Source of the DNA: Cytophagaceae bacterium
Lineage (GTDB): Bacteria > Bacteroidota > Bacteroidia > Cytophagales > Flexibacteraceae
Direction of reading: 5' to 3'
Assembly (NCBI GenBank): GCA_947441055.1
Contig: CANETC010000008.1
Location: forward strand, 1-38,715
Length of the DNA: 38,715 nt
Shown here piece by piece: positions 1 to 10,568 of the stretch (position 1 is the first letter of the stretch; each line of letters opens with the position of its first letter). A program made the translations under genes and the position numbers. The notes beneath the pieces are model-generated. The model saw only the letters and a program-made list of their open reading frames with translations, was not told where the DNA came from and made no database searches.

Positions 1-1924
1 TTGCAACGATGGCAATAATGCAGTAAATCCTACCGCAACTGAGGTCTGCAATGGAATCGATGACAATTGCGATGGCAGCATCGACAACGGTCTTCCAGCC
101 CTGCCAACCATTGCTTCAATAAATGGACTCGGTTCTGTTTGTAAAAGCACTTCCGGAGTTGTTTACACTGTTGATCCGGTCGCTGGAGCAACAAGTTATC
201 TCTGGACACTGCCATCTGGTGCAACTGGTTCTTCTACCACCAACTCCATTACAGTAGCATTCTCAGCCACTTTTGCAGGAGGAAGTATTTGCGTGACACC
301 ACGAACCAATTGTGTAACCGGTAGCCAACGCTGTTTAATCCTTTCAATTGTATCAGCCAAACCAGCTCAACCAGGTGCCATCTCTGGTACAACAGCCGGA
401 TCTTGCTCAACTGTAACAAAAACCTTCATGGTAGTGCCTGTTTCTGGTGCAACCAGTTATGTTTGGACTGCGCCTGCCAATTCAAGTGTTTTAAGTGGGC
501 AAGGAACCAATTCCATCGTGCTGCAATTTGCCGCAGGATTCACAACAGGAACCCTGAGCTTGACAGCCAACAATTGTTTAGGAGCTTCTACTACCAGAAC
601 ACTTGCCCTTAGCAATGCAACAGCAGCACCAACAACACTTACCGGACCTGCAACTGCAGTTTGCGCCGGAAGTGTTCAAACCTACAGTACAACAGCAGTT
701 TCTGGAGCTACTGTTTATACATGGACAGTTCCTACTGGTGCCACAATTACAAGTGGACAAGGATCAACTTCCATTTCTGTGACATTCCCAAGTCCGTTCA
801 CAAGCGGTGCTGTTACAGTTAAATCAGGAACTTCTTGTTACACAAGTGCAGCGAGATCACTTACTGTGTATTCCGTTCCGGTGGCACCAGCCTCAATTAC
901 CGGCACTGCGATCGGTGTTTGTGGCGGCAGCACGCAGACATATACTTGTCCGGTTTCTACCACAGGCGCCAGCAGCTATACATGGGCAGTTCCGGCAGGA
1001 GCCGTAATCAACACTGGCCAAGGAACAACTTCCATTTCTGTGACATTCCCTGCGGTTTACACCACTGGAGCCATTACGGTCTCAGCGGGTAATACTTGCG
1101 GTAACAGTGCAGTCAGGTCATTAACGGTCCGTTCAACAACTGCACAACCTGGAACTATTACCGGAACAAGCACAAACCTTTGTGCGGGTGGGTCTTTCAC
1201 ATATACCATCGCTGCTGTAACCGGTGCAAGTTCTTACACCTGGACGCCTCCATCTGGCTGCACAATTACCGCCAATACAGGAACTTCAATCACCATGACT
1301 GTTCCAGCTGGTTTTGTAAGTGGTACGCTTTCTGTTGTAGCAAATAATGCTTGTGGTGCTAGTACTGCAAGAACACTTGCACTCAGCGGAATCCCATCAG
1401 CACCAGCATCTGTAACAGGCCCAGTTTCGGTTTGCCCATCGGCAGTAGGACTTGTGTATACCACACCAGTGGTAAGTGGAGTCACTACTTACACTTGGAC
1501 AGTTCCTACCGGTGCAAGCGTAACTGCTGGTGCAGGAACCAATAGCATTACGGCTAAATGGGGAACTGTAGCGGGTTCAGTAACTGTGAAAGCCGGAAAT
1601 GCCTGCGGAACCAACGCAACTGCAAGGTCGCTCTCAGTTGCCCTTGCGGTATGCCGCTCTGCAGTGGAGGAAGAAGTTACTTCGGCCACGCCTTCAGTAA
1701 AAATCTATCCGAATCCAGGTCATGGAAGGTTCCAGCTTGATGCTACAAACATCCCAGCCGGTACAATCCTGAAAGTTTCTGATTTGCTTGGCAAGGAGAT
1801 CCTTCAACTCAATATTGAAGAAGGACAAACTGAAATCAACCTGGATAAAGTGCCTGCGGGTGCCTACTTCTTCCAGTTCCAGGGAGCAGACTTCAATAAA
1901 ATTATGAAGGTGATTAAGCAATAA
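1..1924 (+). repeat. Long direct repeat, copy 1 (other copy 5202-7122)
   Basis: Bases 1-1924 match 5202-7122 in the same orientation and reading frame. In the first 300 bases I count five substitutions. Overall only scattered substitutions and one 3-base indel (an extra Thr codon near 1137-1142 here) are seen. Similarity drops right after the stop codon, where the two terminators differ. The left boundary lies outside the window. Confidence 0.95.
2..1924 (+). CDS. C-terminal part of a large T9SS-secreted protein with PKD/Ig-like repeats (5' truncated)
   Basis: The reading frame is open from base 2 with no stop before 1924, so the gene enters from the left edge; 640 residues are visible. It begins inside a MopE-type putative metal-binding motif ([10 protein letters not shown], then [10 protein letters not shown]). 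Six PKD/Ig-like modules of about 85 residues follow, each with a YxWxxP core and paired cysteines. The last ~75 residues are a T9SS type A sorting domain (IYPNPGHGRFQLD near its start, ending MKVIKQ). Proteins of this build are exported by Sec and T9SS and attached to the cell surface or released. The whole visible part is near-identical to the 3' end of the next gene, so the missing N-terminus may carry a different catalytic module. GTG at 293 is an internal codon, not a start. The function of the lost N-terminus is unknown. Confidence 0.9.
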   Translation, partial: CNDGNNAVNPTATEVCNGIDDNCDGSIDNGLPALPTIASINGLGSVCKSTSGVVYTVDPVAGATSYLWTLPSGATGSSTTNSITVAFSATFAGGSICVTPRTNCVTGSQRCLILSIVSAKPAQPGAISGTTAGSCSTVTKTFMVVPVSGATSYVWTAPANSSVLSGQGTNSIVLQFAAGFTTGTLSLTANNCLGASTTRTLALSNATAAPTTLTGPATAVCAGSVQTYSTTAVSGATVYTWTVPTGATITSGQGSTSISVTFPSPFTSGAVTVKSGTSCYTSAARSLTVYSVPVAPASITGTAIGVCGGSTQTYTCPVSTTGASSYTWAVPAGAVINTGQGTTSISVTFPAVYTTGAITVSAGNTCGNSAVRSLTVRSTTAQPGTITGTSTNLCAGGSFTYTIAAVTGASSYTWTPPSGCTITANTGTSITMTVPAGFVSGTLSVVANNACGASTARTLALSGIPSAPASVTGPVSVCPSAVGLVYTTPVVSGVTTYTWTVPTGASVTAGAGTNSITAKWGTVAGSVTVKAGNACGTNATARSLSVALAVCRSAVEEEVTSATPSVKIYPNPGHGRFQLDATNIPAGTILKVSDLLGKEILQLNIEEGQTEINLDKVPAGAYFFQFQGADFNKIMKVIKQ

Positions 1925-1943
1925 GGCTTTATCCACGGAAAAC

Positions 1944-1975
1944 AAAAAATCCCTTCGGAAACGGAGGGGTTTTTT
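1944..1975 (+). terminator. Rho-independent terminator after the first T9SS gene
   Basis: A 14-bp stem (1944-1957 with 1962-1975, two G-U pairs) closes a GAAA tetraloop. The 3' arm ends in a run of six T. It lies 20 nt after the stop codon, so it separates the two tandem T9SS genes into different transcripts. Confidence 0.85.
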
Positions 1976-2037
1976 GTTCAAGCAGATTAGATTTTACAGA
2001 TTTCGCCCCCTCTTAAAAGCTAATTTCAAGCAAGCTC

Positions 2038-5000
2038 ATGAGAAAATTACTTCTATTATTCCTTTCGATTTTCTGCCAATTAACCTCAATAAGTTCTTTT
2101 GCTCAGTCATTGAATGTAAACGACAATTTCGAAGGCCAGGGAACAATCAGCACCTGGGCCGGTGATAATTGTCAGATTGGATTAGGCATCCAAAATCCAT
2201 TCCCCGATGCCATAAATTCTTCCGCTAAAGTTCTTAAGTATCATGATGTGGGAGGACAATATGCCAATGTTCGATTTGATATTCCTGCCACTTTCAACCT
2301 TTCGGTAAATCGAACCTTTCAATTAAAAATTTATGTCCCTTCGGCTGGCTTAAGCGGCAATCAGCCCAATCAGATTTCACTTAAATTACAAAACGGAAGC
2401 CTTGGATCACCATGGATAACGCAATGTGAAATCATCAAACCCATTGTTCTCAACCAATGGCAGACTATCAGTTTTAATTTCTCTTCAGATTCCTGGATTA
2501 ATCTGGATCCCACCTCGGCACCGCCGGTCCAGCGAAGTGATTTCAGCCGTGTAGTTATTCAGGTCAACGGGGAAAATAATTACGACCAAGTACTGGCTTA
2601 CATTGATGACTTCTCTTATGATGGTTCTCTTTCAAATCCTGGGGGTGTTCAGGATAATTTCGAAGGTCAGGGAACAATAAGTACCTGGGCCGGTGATAAT
2701 TGTCAGATTGGATTAGGCATCCAAAATCCATTCCCCGATGCCGCAAATTCTTCCACTAAAGTTCTTCGTTATCAAGATCTTGGAGGCCAATATGCCAATG
2801 TTCGATTTGATATTCCTTCTACTTTCAACCTTTCGGTAAACCGAACTTTTCAATTAAAAATTTATGTCCCTTCTGCTGGCTTAAGTGGCAGCCAGCCCAA
2901 TCAGATTTCACTTAAATTACAAAACGGAAGCCTTCCTTCACCCTGGATTACGCAATGTGAAATCATCAAACCCATTGTCCTAAACCAATGGCAGACAGTC
3001 AGTTTTAATTTCTTTTCAGATTCCTGGATTAATCTGGATCCCGCCTCTGCACCGCCGGTTCAGCGCAGTGATTTCAGCCGTGTGATTATTCAGGTGAACG
3101 GAGAAAATAATTACGACCAGGTGCTGGCTTACATCGATGACTTCTCTTATGATGGCAGCACAAATATTACCAATCCGCCAGTACAAGATCCGGTATATAA
3201 TGTACTGGTTTGGTCTGATGAGTTCAATGGAAATGGTGCGTTAGATGCTGCAAAATGGTTCCATCAGACTCAGCTGCCTGCCGGAGGAAGCTGGTTTAAT
3301 GGTGAGCTGCAACATTATACAAATCGCACTGATAATTCGGAAGTCAGTAACGGCACACTGAAAATCAAAGCAAAACGAGAAAACTTTTCCGATCAGGGAT
3401 TTGCCAAATCATTTACATCCGCCCGTTTAAATTCAAAATTTGCCTTTACGTATGGTAGGGTTGAGTTCAGGGCGAAGTTACCCGGCGGTGTTGGTACCTG
3501 GCCGGCTTTCTGGACCCTTGGGAAGAACATCAACGAAACAGGGGCATATTGGCAAACGCAGGGATTTGGCACAACCAACTGGCCGGCATGCGGCGAAATT
3601 GATGTAATGGAGCATTGGGGCAACAATCCCAATTATGTTCAAAGCGCCATGCACACGCCTTCCAGCTATGGTTCAACCATTAATTTAGGCGGACAATCTG
3701 TTTCAACAGCTTTGACAGAATTTCATGTTTACAGCATGGAATGGAATCCTAACCGAATAATATTCAAGGTGGATGGCGTGCCCCATTATACTTATAATCC
3801 ATCGGTAAAAAATGCATCTACTTGGCCGTTTACTACCGATCAATACCTGTTGATGAATCTCGCTATCCAACCATCGATCAGTGCTTCTTTTTCGCAGGCA
3901 GAGCTTGAAGTCGACTATGTCCGGATTTTTCAGGCTGGCTTGTTGGGTGGAACTATTTCCGGACCGGCATCTATGGTTTCCGGAACATCCGCGATTTTCT
4001 CAGTACAGGGCTGGTCGGGGAATAACCTGAACTGGCAGAGCTCATCGGACGGCGGAATTAGCTGGATCGACATCCCGAATGCAAGTTCCGATAGTCTTTC
4101 AACTTGGTTTTTTCCAGGAACAGTAAAACTAAGGGCCAAAGTATCGGGACAGGGATATCCGGATGTTTTTTCCAATGAGTTGACGGTAGTTGTGAGTCCA
4201 AGAACCGGTGACAATTTTAACCTTCCGGTTTCAATATCATCGCTACCCTATTCCAGTACTGCAAACACAAATGGAAGTTCTGGTTTTACCGATTCATACA
4301 ATGGTCTTAACAATCAGGCATCTGCAGATATCTTTTATCGTTTTTCAACCGGATCCTGTGTTGACCAAATTGAAGTTTCCAGTTGCGGCAGTTCGTTTGA
4401 TTCTTACATCCACCTCCTGGATGAGAATGGAAATCATCTGATTTCAAATGACAATAATGGAAGTTTATGCGGTGGCTCCACTGCATCTATCCGTTATTCC
4501 ATTTCGCCAAATACAACATATGTTGCTGTTTTTGAAGGTAGCGGATTAAGTAATGGTTCTTTAAGTGTGCGCATTTCGGAAACTAATTCAACACCGTCCA
4601 CCGCCACAATTTCTGCCTCCGGGCCAACGACTTTCTGTGCAGGTAATTCCGTCGTGCTTACCTCTGCCAACATGCCAAACTTGCAATGGAATGTAAACGG
4701 AAATCCCATCTTGGGTGCAAATGGGCAGTCATTCACGGCCATTACTTCCGGGATTTATACTGTTTCAGGTACCCTCTGCGGTAGCCTTACTACTTCTCTC
4801 GGGATTACAGTTACGGCAAACCCCGCTCCATCCCTATTTATCGTAAGCGGCGGCGGATCATACTGCTCAGTGCCAGGAACCGGTGCTGCTGTTAGCCTTT
4901 CCGGTTCGCAGACAGGTGTAAACTACGATTTCAGGTTTACGGCTACCGGTTCTGCTTCGGTGGTTGCCGGAACAGGCTCTGCCATTTCAACTCCAATTAC

Positions 5001-7122
5001 CGGAACCGGGACCATTTTTGTAGTAGCCACCAATTCAACAACTACCTGCAGCCGCAATATGAATGGCTCAGCTTCTGTTTTCCCACAGGCAGCAACTACA
5101 TGGTACATTGACAGCGATGGTGATGGTTATGGTTATGGAAATGCTGCAACTTCAATTCAAGCCTGTACACAGCCAATTGGATATGTAAGCAACAGCACCG
5201 ATTGCAACGATGGCAATAATGCAGTAAATCCTACCGCAACTGAGGTCTGCAATGGAATCGATGACAATTGCGATGGCAGCATCGACAACGGTCTTCCAGC
5301 CCTGCCAACCATTGCTTCAATAAATGGACTTGGTTCTGTTTGTAAAAGCACTTCCGGAGTTGTTTACACTGTTGATCCGGTCGCAGGAGCTACAAGTTAT
5401 CTGTGGACACTGCCATCTGGTGCAACTGGTTCTTCTACCACCAACTCCATTACAGTAGCATTCTCAGCCACTTTTGCAGGAGGAAGTATTTGCGTGACTC
5501 CACGAACCAATTGTGTAACCGGCACTCAACGCTGTTTGCTTCTTTCCATTGTATCAGCCAAACCAGCTCAACCAGGTGCCATCTCTGGTACAACAGCTGG
5601 CTCATGTTCCACACAAACAAAAACCTTCACCGTGGTGCCTGTTTCTGGTGCAACCAGTTATAACTGGACTGCGCCCGCCAATTCAAGTGTTTTAAGTGGA
5701 CAAGGAACCAATTCCATCGTACTTCAATTTGCTGCAGGATTCACAACAGGAACCCTGAGCATGACAGCCAACAATTGTTTAGGAGCTTCTACTGCCAGAA
5801 CACTTGCCCTTAGCAATGTAACTGCAACACCAACAACGCTTACCGGACCTGCAACTGCAGTATGCGCCGGAAGTGTTCAAACCTACAGTACAACAGCTGT
5901 TTCCGGAGCTACTGTTTATACATGGACTGTTCCAACAGGAGCTACAATTACCAGCGGACAAGGAACAACTTCCATTTCTGTGACTTTCCCAAGTCCGTTC
6001 ACAAGCGGTGCTGTAACGGTTAAATCAGGAACTTCTTGTTACACAAGTGCAGCGAGATCACTTACGGTGTATTCCGTTCCGGTTGCACCAGCCTCGATTA
6101 CAGGCACTGCGATCGGTGTTTGTGGCGGCAGCACGCAGACATATACTTGTCCGGTTTCTACCACGGGCGCCAGCAGCTACACATGGGCAGTTCCGGCAGG
6201 AGCCACAATCAACAGTGGTCAAGGATCAACTTCCATTTCTGTTACATTCCCAACTCCATTTATAAGCGGAGCCATTACGGTCTCAGCTGGTAATGCTTGC
6301 GGAAACAGTGCAGTCAGGTCATTAACGGTCCGTTCAACTGCACAGCCTGGAACCATCACCGGAACAAGCACAAACCTTTGTGCAGGTGGGTCTTTCACAT
6401 ATACCATCGCTGCTGTAACTGGTGCAAGTTCTTACACCTGGACTCCTCCAGCTGCTTGCACCATCACTGCCAATACAGGAACTTCCATCACCATGACTGT
6501 TCCAGGTGGTTTTGTGAGTGGTACGCTATCTGTTGTGGCAAACAATGCTTGTGGTGCTAGCACTGCAAGAACACTTGCACTCAGCGGAATCCCATCAACA
6601 CCAGCATCTGTAACAGGCCCAGTTTCAGTTTGCCCATCGGCAGCAGGACTTGTGTATACAACACCAGTGGTAAGTGGGGTCACTACTTACTCTTGGACAG
6701 TTCCTACCGGTGCAAGCGTAACTGCCGGCGCAGGAACCAATAGCATTACTGCTAAATGGGGAACTGTAGCGGGTTCAGTAACGGTGAAAGCCGGAAATGC
6801 CTGCGGAACCAACGCAACTGCAAGGTCGCTCTCAGTTGCCCTTGCGGTATGCCGCTCTGCAGTGGAGGAAGAAGTTATTTCAGCCACGCCTTCAGTAAGA
6901 ATTTATCCGAATCCTGGTCAGGGTCAGTTTAAGCTTGATGCTGCGAACATCCCAGCCAGTACAATCCTGAAAGTTTCTGATTTGCTTGGCAAGGAAATCC
7001 TTAACCTCAATATTGAAGAAGGACAAACTGAAATCAACCTTGACAAGGTTCCTGCCGGAGCATATTTCTTCCAGTTCCAGGGAGCGGACTTCAATAAAAT
7101 GATGAAAGTGATTAAGCAATAA
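2038..7122 (+). CDS. Multidomain T9SS-secreted GH16 beta-glucanase (laminarinase-like)
   Basis: The protein has 1694 residues. A signal peptide spans residues 1-23 (ends SSFAQ). Two near-identical beta-sandwich, CBM-like modules follow (about 29-197 and 206-374). The GH16 catalytic domain (about 388-632) contains the family motif [11 protein letters not shown]520 is the predicted nucleophile, D522 the assistant and E525 the acid/base. Next come an Ig-like segment (640-720), a PPC-like domain (about 724-848), more Ig-like modules, a MopE-type Asp/Cys motif (about 1022-1085), six PKD-like repeats and a T9SS type A sorting domain (last ~75 residues). GH16 enzymes of this shape usually cut beta-1,3- or mixed-linked glucans such as laminarin; the exact substrate is inferred. 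The rest is probably for binding and spacing on the surface. Terminators flank the gene on both sides, so it is probably monocistronic. Confidence 0.93.
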   Translation: MRKLLLLFLSIFCQLTSISSFAQSLNVNDNFEGQGTISTWAGDNCQIGLGIQNPFPDAINSSAKVLKYHDVGGQYANVRFDIPATFNLSVNRTFQLKIYVPSAGLSGNQPNQISLKLQNGSLGSPWITQCEIIKPIVLNQWQTISFNFSSDSWINLDPTSAPPVQRSDFSRVVIQVNGENNYDQVLAYIDDFSYDGSLSNPGGVQDNFEGQGTISTWAGDNCQIGLGIQNPFPDAANSSTKVLRYQDLGGQYANVRFDIPSTFNLSVNRTFQLKIYVPSAGLSGSQPNQISLKLQNGSLPSPWITQCEIIKPIVLNQWQTVSFNFFSDSWINLDPASAPPVQRSDFSRVIIQVNGENNYDQVLAYIDDFSYDGSTNITNPPVQDPVYNVLVWSDEFNGNGALDAAKWFHQTQLPAGGSWFNGELQHYTNRTDNSEVSNGTLKIKAKRENFSDQGFAKSFTSARLNSKFAFTYGRVEFRAKLPGGVGTWPAFWTLGKNINETGAYWQTQGFGTTNWPACGEIDVMEHWGNNPNYVQSAMHTPSSYGSTINLGGQSVSTALTEFHVYSMEWNPNRIIFKVDGVPHYTYNPSVKNASTWPFTTDQYLLMNLAIQPSISASFSQAELEVDYVRIFQAGLLGGTISGPASMVSGTSAIFSVQGWSGNNLNWQSSSDGGISWIDIPNASSDSLSTWFFPGTVKLRAKVSGQGYPDVFSNELTVVVSPRTGDNFNLPVSISSLPYSSTANTNGSSGFTDSYNGLNNQASADIFYRFSTGSCVDQIEVSSCGSSFDSYIHLLDENGNHLISNDNNGSLCGGSTASIRYSISPNTTYVAVFEGSGLSNGSLSVRISETNSTPSTATISASGPTTFCAGNSVVLTSANMPNLQWNVNGNPILGANGQSFTAITSGIYTVSGTLCGSLTTSLGITVTANPAPSLFIVSGGGSYCSVPGTGAAVSLSGSQTGVNYDFRFTATGSASVVAGTGSAISTPITGTGTIFVVATNSTTTCSRNMNGSASVFPQAATTWYIDSDGDGYGYGNAATSIQACTQPIGYVSNSTDCNDGNNAVNPTATEVCNGIDDNCDGSIDNGLPALPTIASINGLGSVCKSTSGVVYTVDPVAGATSYLWTLPSGATGSSTTNSITVAFSATFAGGSICVTPRTNCVTGTQRCLLLSIVSAKPAQPGAISGTTAGSCSTQTKTFTVVPVSGATSYNWTAPANSSVLSGQGTNSIVLQFAAGFTTGTLSMTANNCLGASTARTLALSNVTATPTTLTGPATAVCAGSVQTYSTTAVSGATVYTWTVPTGATITSGQGTTSISVTFPSPFTSGAVTVKSGTSCYTSAARSLTVYSVPVAPASITGTAIGVCGGSTQTYTCPVSTTGASSYTWAVPAGATINSGQGSTSISVTFPTPFISGAITVSAGNACGNSAVRSLTVRSTAQPGTITGTSTNLCAGGSFTYTIAAVTGASSYTWTPPAACTITANTGTSITMTVPGGFVSGTLSVVANNACGASTARTLALSGIPSTPASVTGPVSVCPSAAGLVYTTPVVSGVTTYSWTVPTGASVTAGAGTNSITAKWGTVAGSVTVKAGNACGTNATARSLSVALAVCRSAVEEEVISATPSVRIYPNPGQGQFKLDAANIPASTILKVSDLLGKEILNLNIEEGQTEINLDKVPAGAYFFQFQGADFNKMMKVIKQ
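2122..2628 (+). repeat. Intragenic tandem repeat, unit 1 (CBM-like module)
   Basis: Encodes residues 29-197 of the GH16 protein. The next unit starts exactly 531 bases later and differs at only a few positions (for example I59/A236, A63/T240, K67/R244, G123/P300). This indicates a recent in-frame duplication of one module. Confidence 0.9.
2653..3159 (+). repeat. Intragenic tandem repeat, unit 2 (CBM-like module)
   Basis: Second copy of the CBM-like module, residues 206-374, joined to unit 1 by a short Ser/Asn/Pro/Gly linker. It is followed by the GH16 domain. Confidence 0.9.
5202..7122 (+). repeat. Long direct repeat, copy 2 (other copy 1-1924)
   Basis: This is the 3' third of the GH16 gene, encoding the MopE motif, six PKD-like modules and the sorting domain. 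It is near-identical to copy 1 at a start-to-start distance of 5201 bases. The sequence upstream of 5202 continues the MopE motif and has no visible counterpart because the window starts there. Confidence 0.95.
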
Positions 7123-7141
7123 TGATTTATCTCAACGATTG

Positions 7142-7179
7142 AAAATCCCTCTCAGCAAAATCTGAGAGGGATTTTTTTT
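7142..7179 (+). terminator. Rho-independent terminator after the GH16 gene
   Basis: A perfect 14-bp stem (7142-7155 with 7162-7175) closes a 6-base loop. The T-run extends to 7179. It is 19 nt after the stop codon. Confidence 0.9.
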
Positions 7180-7206
7180 GCCTGTTGAAGAGCATAAAGC
7201 CATTCT

Positions 7207-7236
7207 TTTGATTCACAGCAAAACTCCCTTTCTTTG
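7207..7236 (+). promoter_or_regulatory. Candidate Bacteroidota promoter for the YfhO-like gene
   Basis: A -33-like TTTG (7207-7210) is followed after 18 bases by TTTCTTTG (7229-7236), 7 of 8 matches to TAnnTTTG. The final G is 22 nt before the ATG at 7258. The TTG at 7234-7236 that could be read as a start is part of this element. Confidence 0.6.
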
Positions 7237-7257
7237 AATCCTCAATCACCTGATTCA

Positions 7258-9723
7258 ATGAACATCGATTTCAAAGGAAAATTCCTGCCCCACATCCTGG
7301 TTTTATTCTTCTTTTGGCTCTGTACGGCCATTTATTTCCAACCAGCCGTTTTTGGAGACAAGTGGCTAAAACAAGGTGATGCCGTTACCTGGACAGGAAA
7401 TGCCCAGGAAGTGAATGAGCACCGTAAACAATACCACGAAGAAGCACTGTGGACAAATTCCATGTTCTCCGGAATGCCGTCATATACAATTTCGGTGAAT
7501 TACAGTGGCGAGATTATTGAATATCTTGAAAACATCAGTCATCTGGTGCTACCCTACCCCATCTCTATCATCTTCATTTCATTCATTTGTTTTTACATTT
7601 TCTGCCTTTCACTACGAATGTCGCCAGTGGTGGCAGCATTTGGGGCAGTTGCCTTTACCATGTTTAGTTTCAACATCGTATCCATTGAGGCAGGGCACAA
7701 TTCCAAGGTTCGGGCCATGACCTTTGCCCCGCTCGTTCTGGCGGGAATGACTTATGCATTTCGTGGTAAATGGCTGTGGGCCATTACCCTTGCAGCGCTC
7801 GGCACGACCATGCAAATCAGAACCGGACACTATCAAATTACCTATTACCTGGCCTTTCTTGCAGGCATTTATGGCATTTCAGAATTGGTTTCGGCAGTTC
7901 AAAACAAGCAACTGAAAAATTTTGGAATTGCTGTATTGGTTTTAATGGGTGGAGCAGCACTCGGGATTGCCTCCAATGCAGGCAGGCTTATGACTTTGCT
8001 GGAATACTCGCCCTATTCCATGCGTGGAAAATCAGAGCTAACCATTAAGGATGCCAACAAGCCGAAGGATGGTGGCCTCGACAAAGATTATGTTTTCAGC
8101 TGGAGCAATTCCAAAATGGAAACATTCACCCTATTGATTCCACATTTTTATGGCGGAAGCAGCTCGGAAACCATGCCCAAAAAATCAGAAGTTGCTCCCT
8201 ATTTTGAAGGAAATGGTCAAGCAGTTCAGCAGTTTCCATTTTATTGGGGAGATCAACCATTTACCTCGGGCCCTGTTTATGCAGGCGCCATTGTTTGCTT
8301 CCTTTTTGTGCTGGGTCTTTTTATACTCGAAAGCAGAATAAAATGGTGGTTGCTGGCAGCCACAATCATTTCCATTATGCTTACCTGGGGTCGCAATTTC
8401 GAAGAACTCAATTATTTCCTATTCGACAATCTTCCAGGCTACAACAAGTTTAGGGCAGTAACGATGGCCATTTTTATTGCCCAACTTGCAATGCCCACAA
8501 TGGCCGCACTAACCCTCAGCAGACTGTGTGAAAAAATCAGCATCGAAGGTGCAGAAAAGAAACTGATGTATGCGGCAGGAATCGTTGCCGGCCTGAGTTT
8601 AATTTTCTGGTTGATGCCTGATCTGGCTGGTGAGTTTAGCAGTCCAAACGACAAGCAAATCGGAGGTGGGGCAGCACTGCCACCCGACTTTCTTCGCGCA
8701 CTCGAAACCGACCGGTCCAATATGCTGAGTTCCGATGCACTTCGCTCTTTCTTCCTTGTTATGCTGGCTGCCACTTTGGTATTGGCTATTTTGAAGAATT
8801 GGATGAAGCCGATTTATGCCACCTTAGGAATTGCAGTAATTGGCTTTATCGATCTTTGGCAAGTTGACAAGCGCTACCTCAACAAAGACAGTTTCGAAAA
8901 GTCTTTTTGGACCGACCAGTTTCAGCCTACGGCTGCAGATGAAATGATTCTTGCGCAAAAAGGATTGAATAACCGAGTACTAAATCTCAACAACCCTTTC
9001 AACGAATCCAAAACATCTTATTTCCACAAATCGATTGGCGGCTATTCACCGGTAAAAATCCGTCGTTATCAGGATTTGATTGAAAACGACCTTACCGCAG
9101 AAATTCAGGATGTGGGAAATTCTCTTAGAGGTGGCTCGATCGAATCTTTGAAAAGGGAGCGCATTCTCAACATGCTTAACACCCGGTACATCAAGGCCAA
9201 TGAAGAGGCTGCCGGTGTAATCGTAAATCCATTTGCTTTAGGCAATGCCTGGTTTGTGCAACAAGTACAAAGCGTAAATTCTCCGGATGAGGAAATGGCA
9301 GCAACCCGCAGTTTTGATCCTGCAAGCACAGCCATTATCGACCAGAACAAATTCAAAACCAGCAAGAAAACCTTTGCTGCAGGTGGCTCCACAAAACTCA
9401 CAGAAGCCAGAAGTAATTTATTAAAATACGATGTTGAGAATGCATCGGATGGCCTTTTGGTTTTTTCGGAGATCTATTACGCAGAAGGCTGGGTAGCCAC
9501 AATCGATGGAAAGGAGAGCCCGATACTTCGCACAAACTATGTGCTTCGCGCCATGGAAGTGCCCGCCGGTAAGCATGAAATTGTTTTCCGCTTCCAACCA
9601 AAATCATTTACAAATGGCAACCGCATTTCCTTATTTAGCTCCATCGCTGTAATGGGCCTCCTCGCTTTTGCTGTATTCAAGGGCTTTACATCGAATAGCA
9701 AAAAAGAAGAAGAACCATCCTAA
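7258..9723 (+). CDS. YfhO-like polytopic membrane protein
   Basis: The protein has 821 residues from the ATG at 7258. An in-frame TTG at 7234 exists but overlaps the likely promoter, so I prefer the ATG. The N-terminal two thirds hold about a dozen hydrophobic segments, starting with a helix at FLPHILVLFFFWLC and including conserved-looking loops (WTNSMFSGMPSY, EYSPYSMRGKS). A last helix lies at the C-terminus after a soluble, beta-rich extracytoplasmic region. The pattern fits the YfhO family (PF09586), whose Gram-positive members take part in glycosylation of cell-wall polymers. The role in Bacteroidota is not established, and a lipid-linked sugar transfer role would be inference. The next gene starts four bases after its stop, so the two are co-transcribed. 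Confidence 0.8.
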   Translation: MNIDFKGKFLPHILVLFFFWLCTAIYFQPAVFGDKWLKQGDAVTWTGNAQEVNEHRKQYHEEALWTNSMFSGMPSYTISVNYSGEIIEYLENISHLVLPYPISIIFISFICFYIFCLSLRMSPVVAAFGAVAFTMFSFNIVSIEAGHNSKVRAMTFAPLVLAGMTYAFRGKWLWAITLAALGTTMQIRTGHYQITYYLAFLAGIYGISELVSAVQNKQLKNFGIAVLVLMGGAALGIASNAGRLMTLLEYSPYSMRGKSELTIKDANKPKDGGLDKDYVFSWSNSKMETFTLLIPHFYGGSSSETMPKKSEVAPYFEGNGQAVQQFPFYWGDQPFTSGPVYAGAIVCFLFVLGLFILESRIKWWLLAATIISIMLTWGRNFEELNYFLFDNLPGYNKFRAVTMAIFIAQLAMPTMAALTLSRLCEKISIEGAEKKLMYAAGIVAGLSLIFWLMPDLAGEFSSPNDKQIGGGAALPPDFLRALETDRSNMLSSDALRSFFLVMLAATLVLAILKNWMKPIYATLGIAVIGFIDLWQVDKRYLNKDSFEKSFWTDQFQPTAADEMILAQKGLNNRVLNLNNPFNESKTSYFHKSIGGYSPVKIRRYQDLIENDLTAEIQDVGNSLRGGSIESLKRERILNMLNTRYIKANEEAAGVIVNPFALGNAWFVQQVQSVNSPDEEMAATRSFDPASTAIIDQNKFKTSKKTFAAGGSTKLTEARSNLLKYDVENASDGLLVFSEIYYAEGWVATIDGKESPILRTNYVLRAMEVPAGKHEIVFRFQPKSFTNGNRISLFSSIAVMGLLAFAVFKGFTSNSKKEEEPS

Positions 9724-9727
9724 TGAC

Positions 9728-10504
9728 ATGAAACGCACGCTTCTGTACATTCTCCTGATTTGTTTCTGTTCATCCGCGGGTGCACAGACAATCAAGGATT
9801 TGAACAAAGCAGCGCGGGATAATAGCGGAAAACGCCCTCAGGTAGGAGGCAGTCAGTATGCTGGGTCGAATGATGCCTTTGCAGCCTACATGCTTGTGCG
9901 GTCTTTTATCTGGATGGGTCAGGGCATGCTGCAACTTGGAAAAGAACAATCGCGGCTAGCAAAACGAAACAAGGAAGAAAACCACCTGTATTCCCTCGAA
10001 ATACGGCCGCAGGCTGGATATGGATTGCGCAGTTTTGTACGGCTTCAACCACAGGCAAGGGCCAATCTTGGTTGTTTTTCGGTTGATTTAAAACAAACCA
10101 TTTTGCAGGACGCAAATGCCGAATTCAAAACCCTGGGCCTGATGTTTTGGATGAATTTCTGGAACCGAGGCCGTTTCCGGCTGAGGGGTGGAGCCGGATC
10201 TCTTGGCATCAATACCAGTGGCGAAACCTTTTTCCAATACGGACTGGGTGCTGAATTTCATCCCAGTCAAAAAATCAGGCTGGAACTTGAAGCAAGTCAG
10301 ACACAGAGAATGTACGGAACAGAAACCAGGCCATTCCGGGACCTCAATTTCAAGGTTCATTACCATTTTTGGACCAAAGGAATTCTCCAGGCTTCTGTTT
10401 TTGGAGGTGCGTGCAGTCAGCAGTTCTACAACGGACTGGACTTTACCTCACTGGATGCAGGGCTGAATTTCAGGCTATCGGCCAGTAAGTTTCGACAGAA
10501 TTAA
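9728..10504 (+). CDS. Exported beta-rich protein, probable outer-membrane beta-barrel
   Basis: The protein has 258 residues from the ATG at 9728; a longer frame upstream lies inside the YfhO-like gene and would bury the signal peptide. The signal peptide is residues 1-20 (hydrophobic core LLYILLICF, ends SAGAQ). After a polar, helical stretch (about 21-85), the C-terminal ~170 residues alternate hydrophobic and polar residues with Gly and aromatic turns and many Arg/Phe/Tyr. This is typical of a small outer-membrane beta-barrel. It follows the YfhO-like gene by four bases, so it shares its transcript. I do not recognise a named family, and the barrel call rests on pattern alone. Confidence 0.65.
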   Translation: MKRTLLYILLICFCSSAGAQTIKDLNKAARDNSGKRPQVGGSQYAGSNDAFAAYMLVRSFIWMGQGMLQLGKEQSRLAKRNKEENHLYSLEIRPQAGYGLRSFVRLQPQARANLGCFSVDLKQTILQDANAEFKTLGLMFWMNFWNRGRFRLRGGAGSLGINTSGETFFQYGLGAEFHPSQKIRLELEASQTQRMYGTETRPFRDLNFKVHYHFWTKGILQASVFGGACSQQFYNGLDFTSLDAGLNFRLSASKFRQN

Positions 10505-10539
10505 GGGAGGAACTTTAGAACATATCATTCCGAAAATTT

Positions 10540-10547
10540 TAATTTTG
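10540..10547 (+). promoter_or_regulatory. -7 promoter element (TAATTTTG)
   Basis: Exact match to TAnnTTTG; its last G is 22 nt before the ATG at 10569, the same spacing as upstream of several other genes here. No clear -33 TTG is seen at 17-23 nt. Confidence 0.55.
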
Positions 10548-10568
10548 TCCAACTAGACTGGATGAAAA

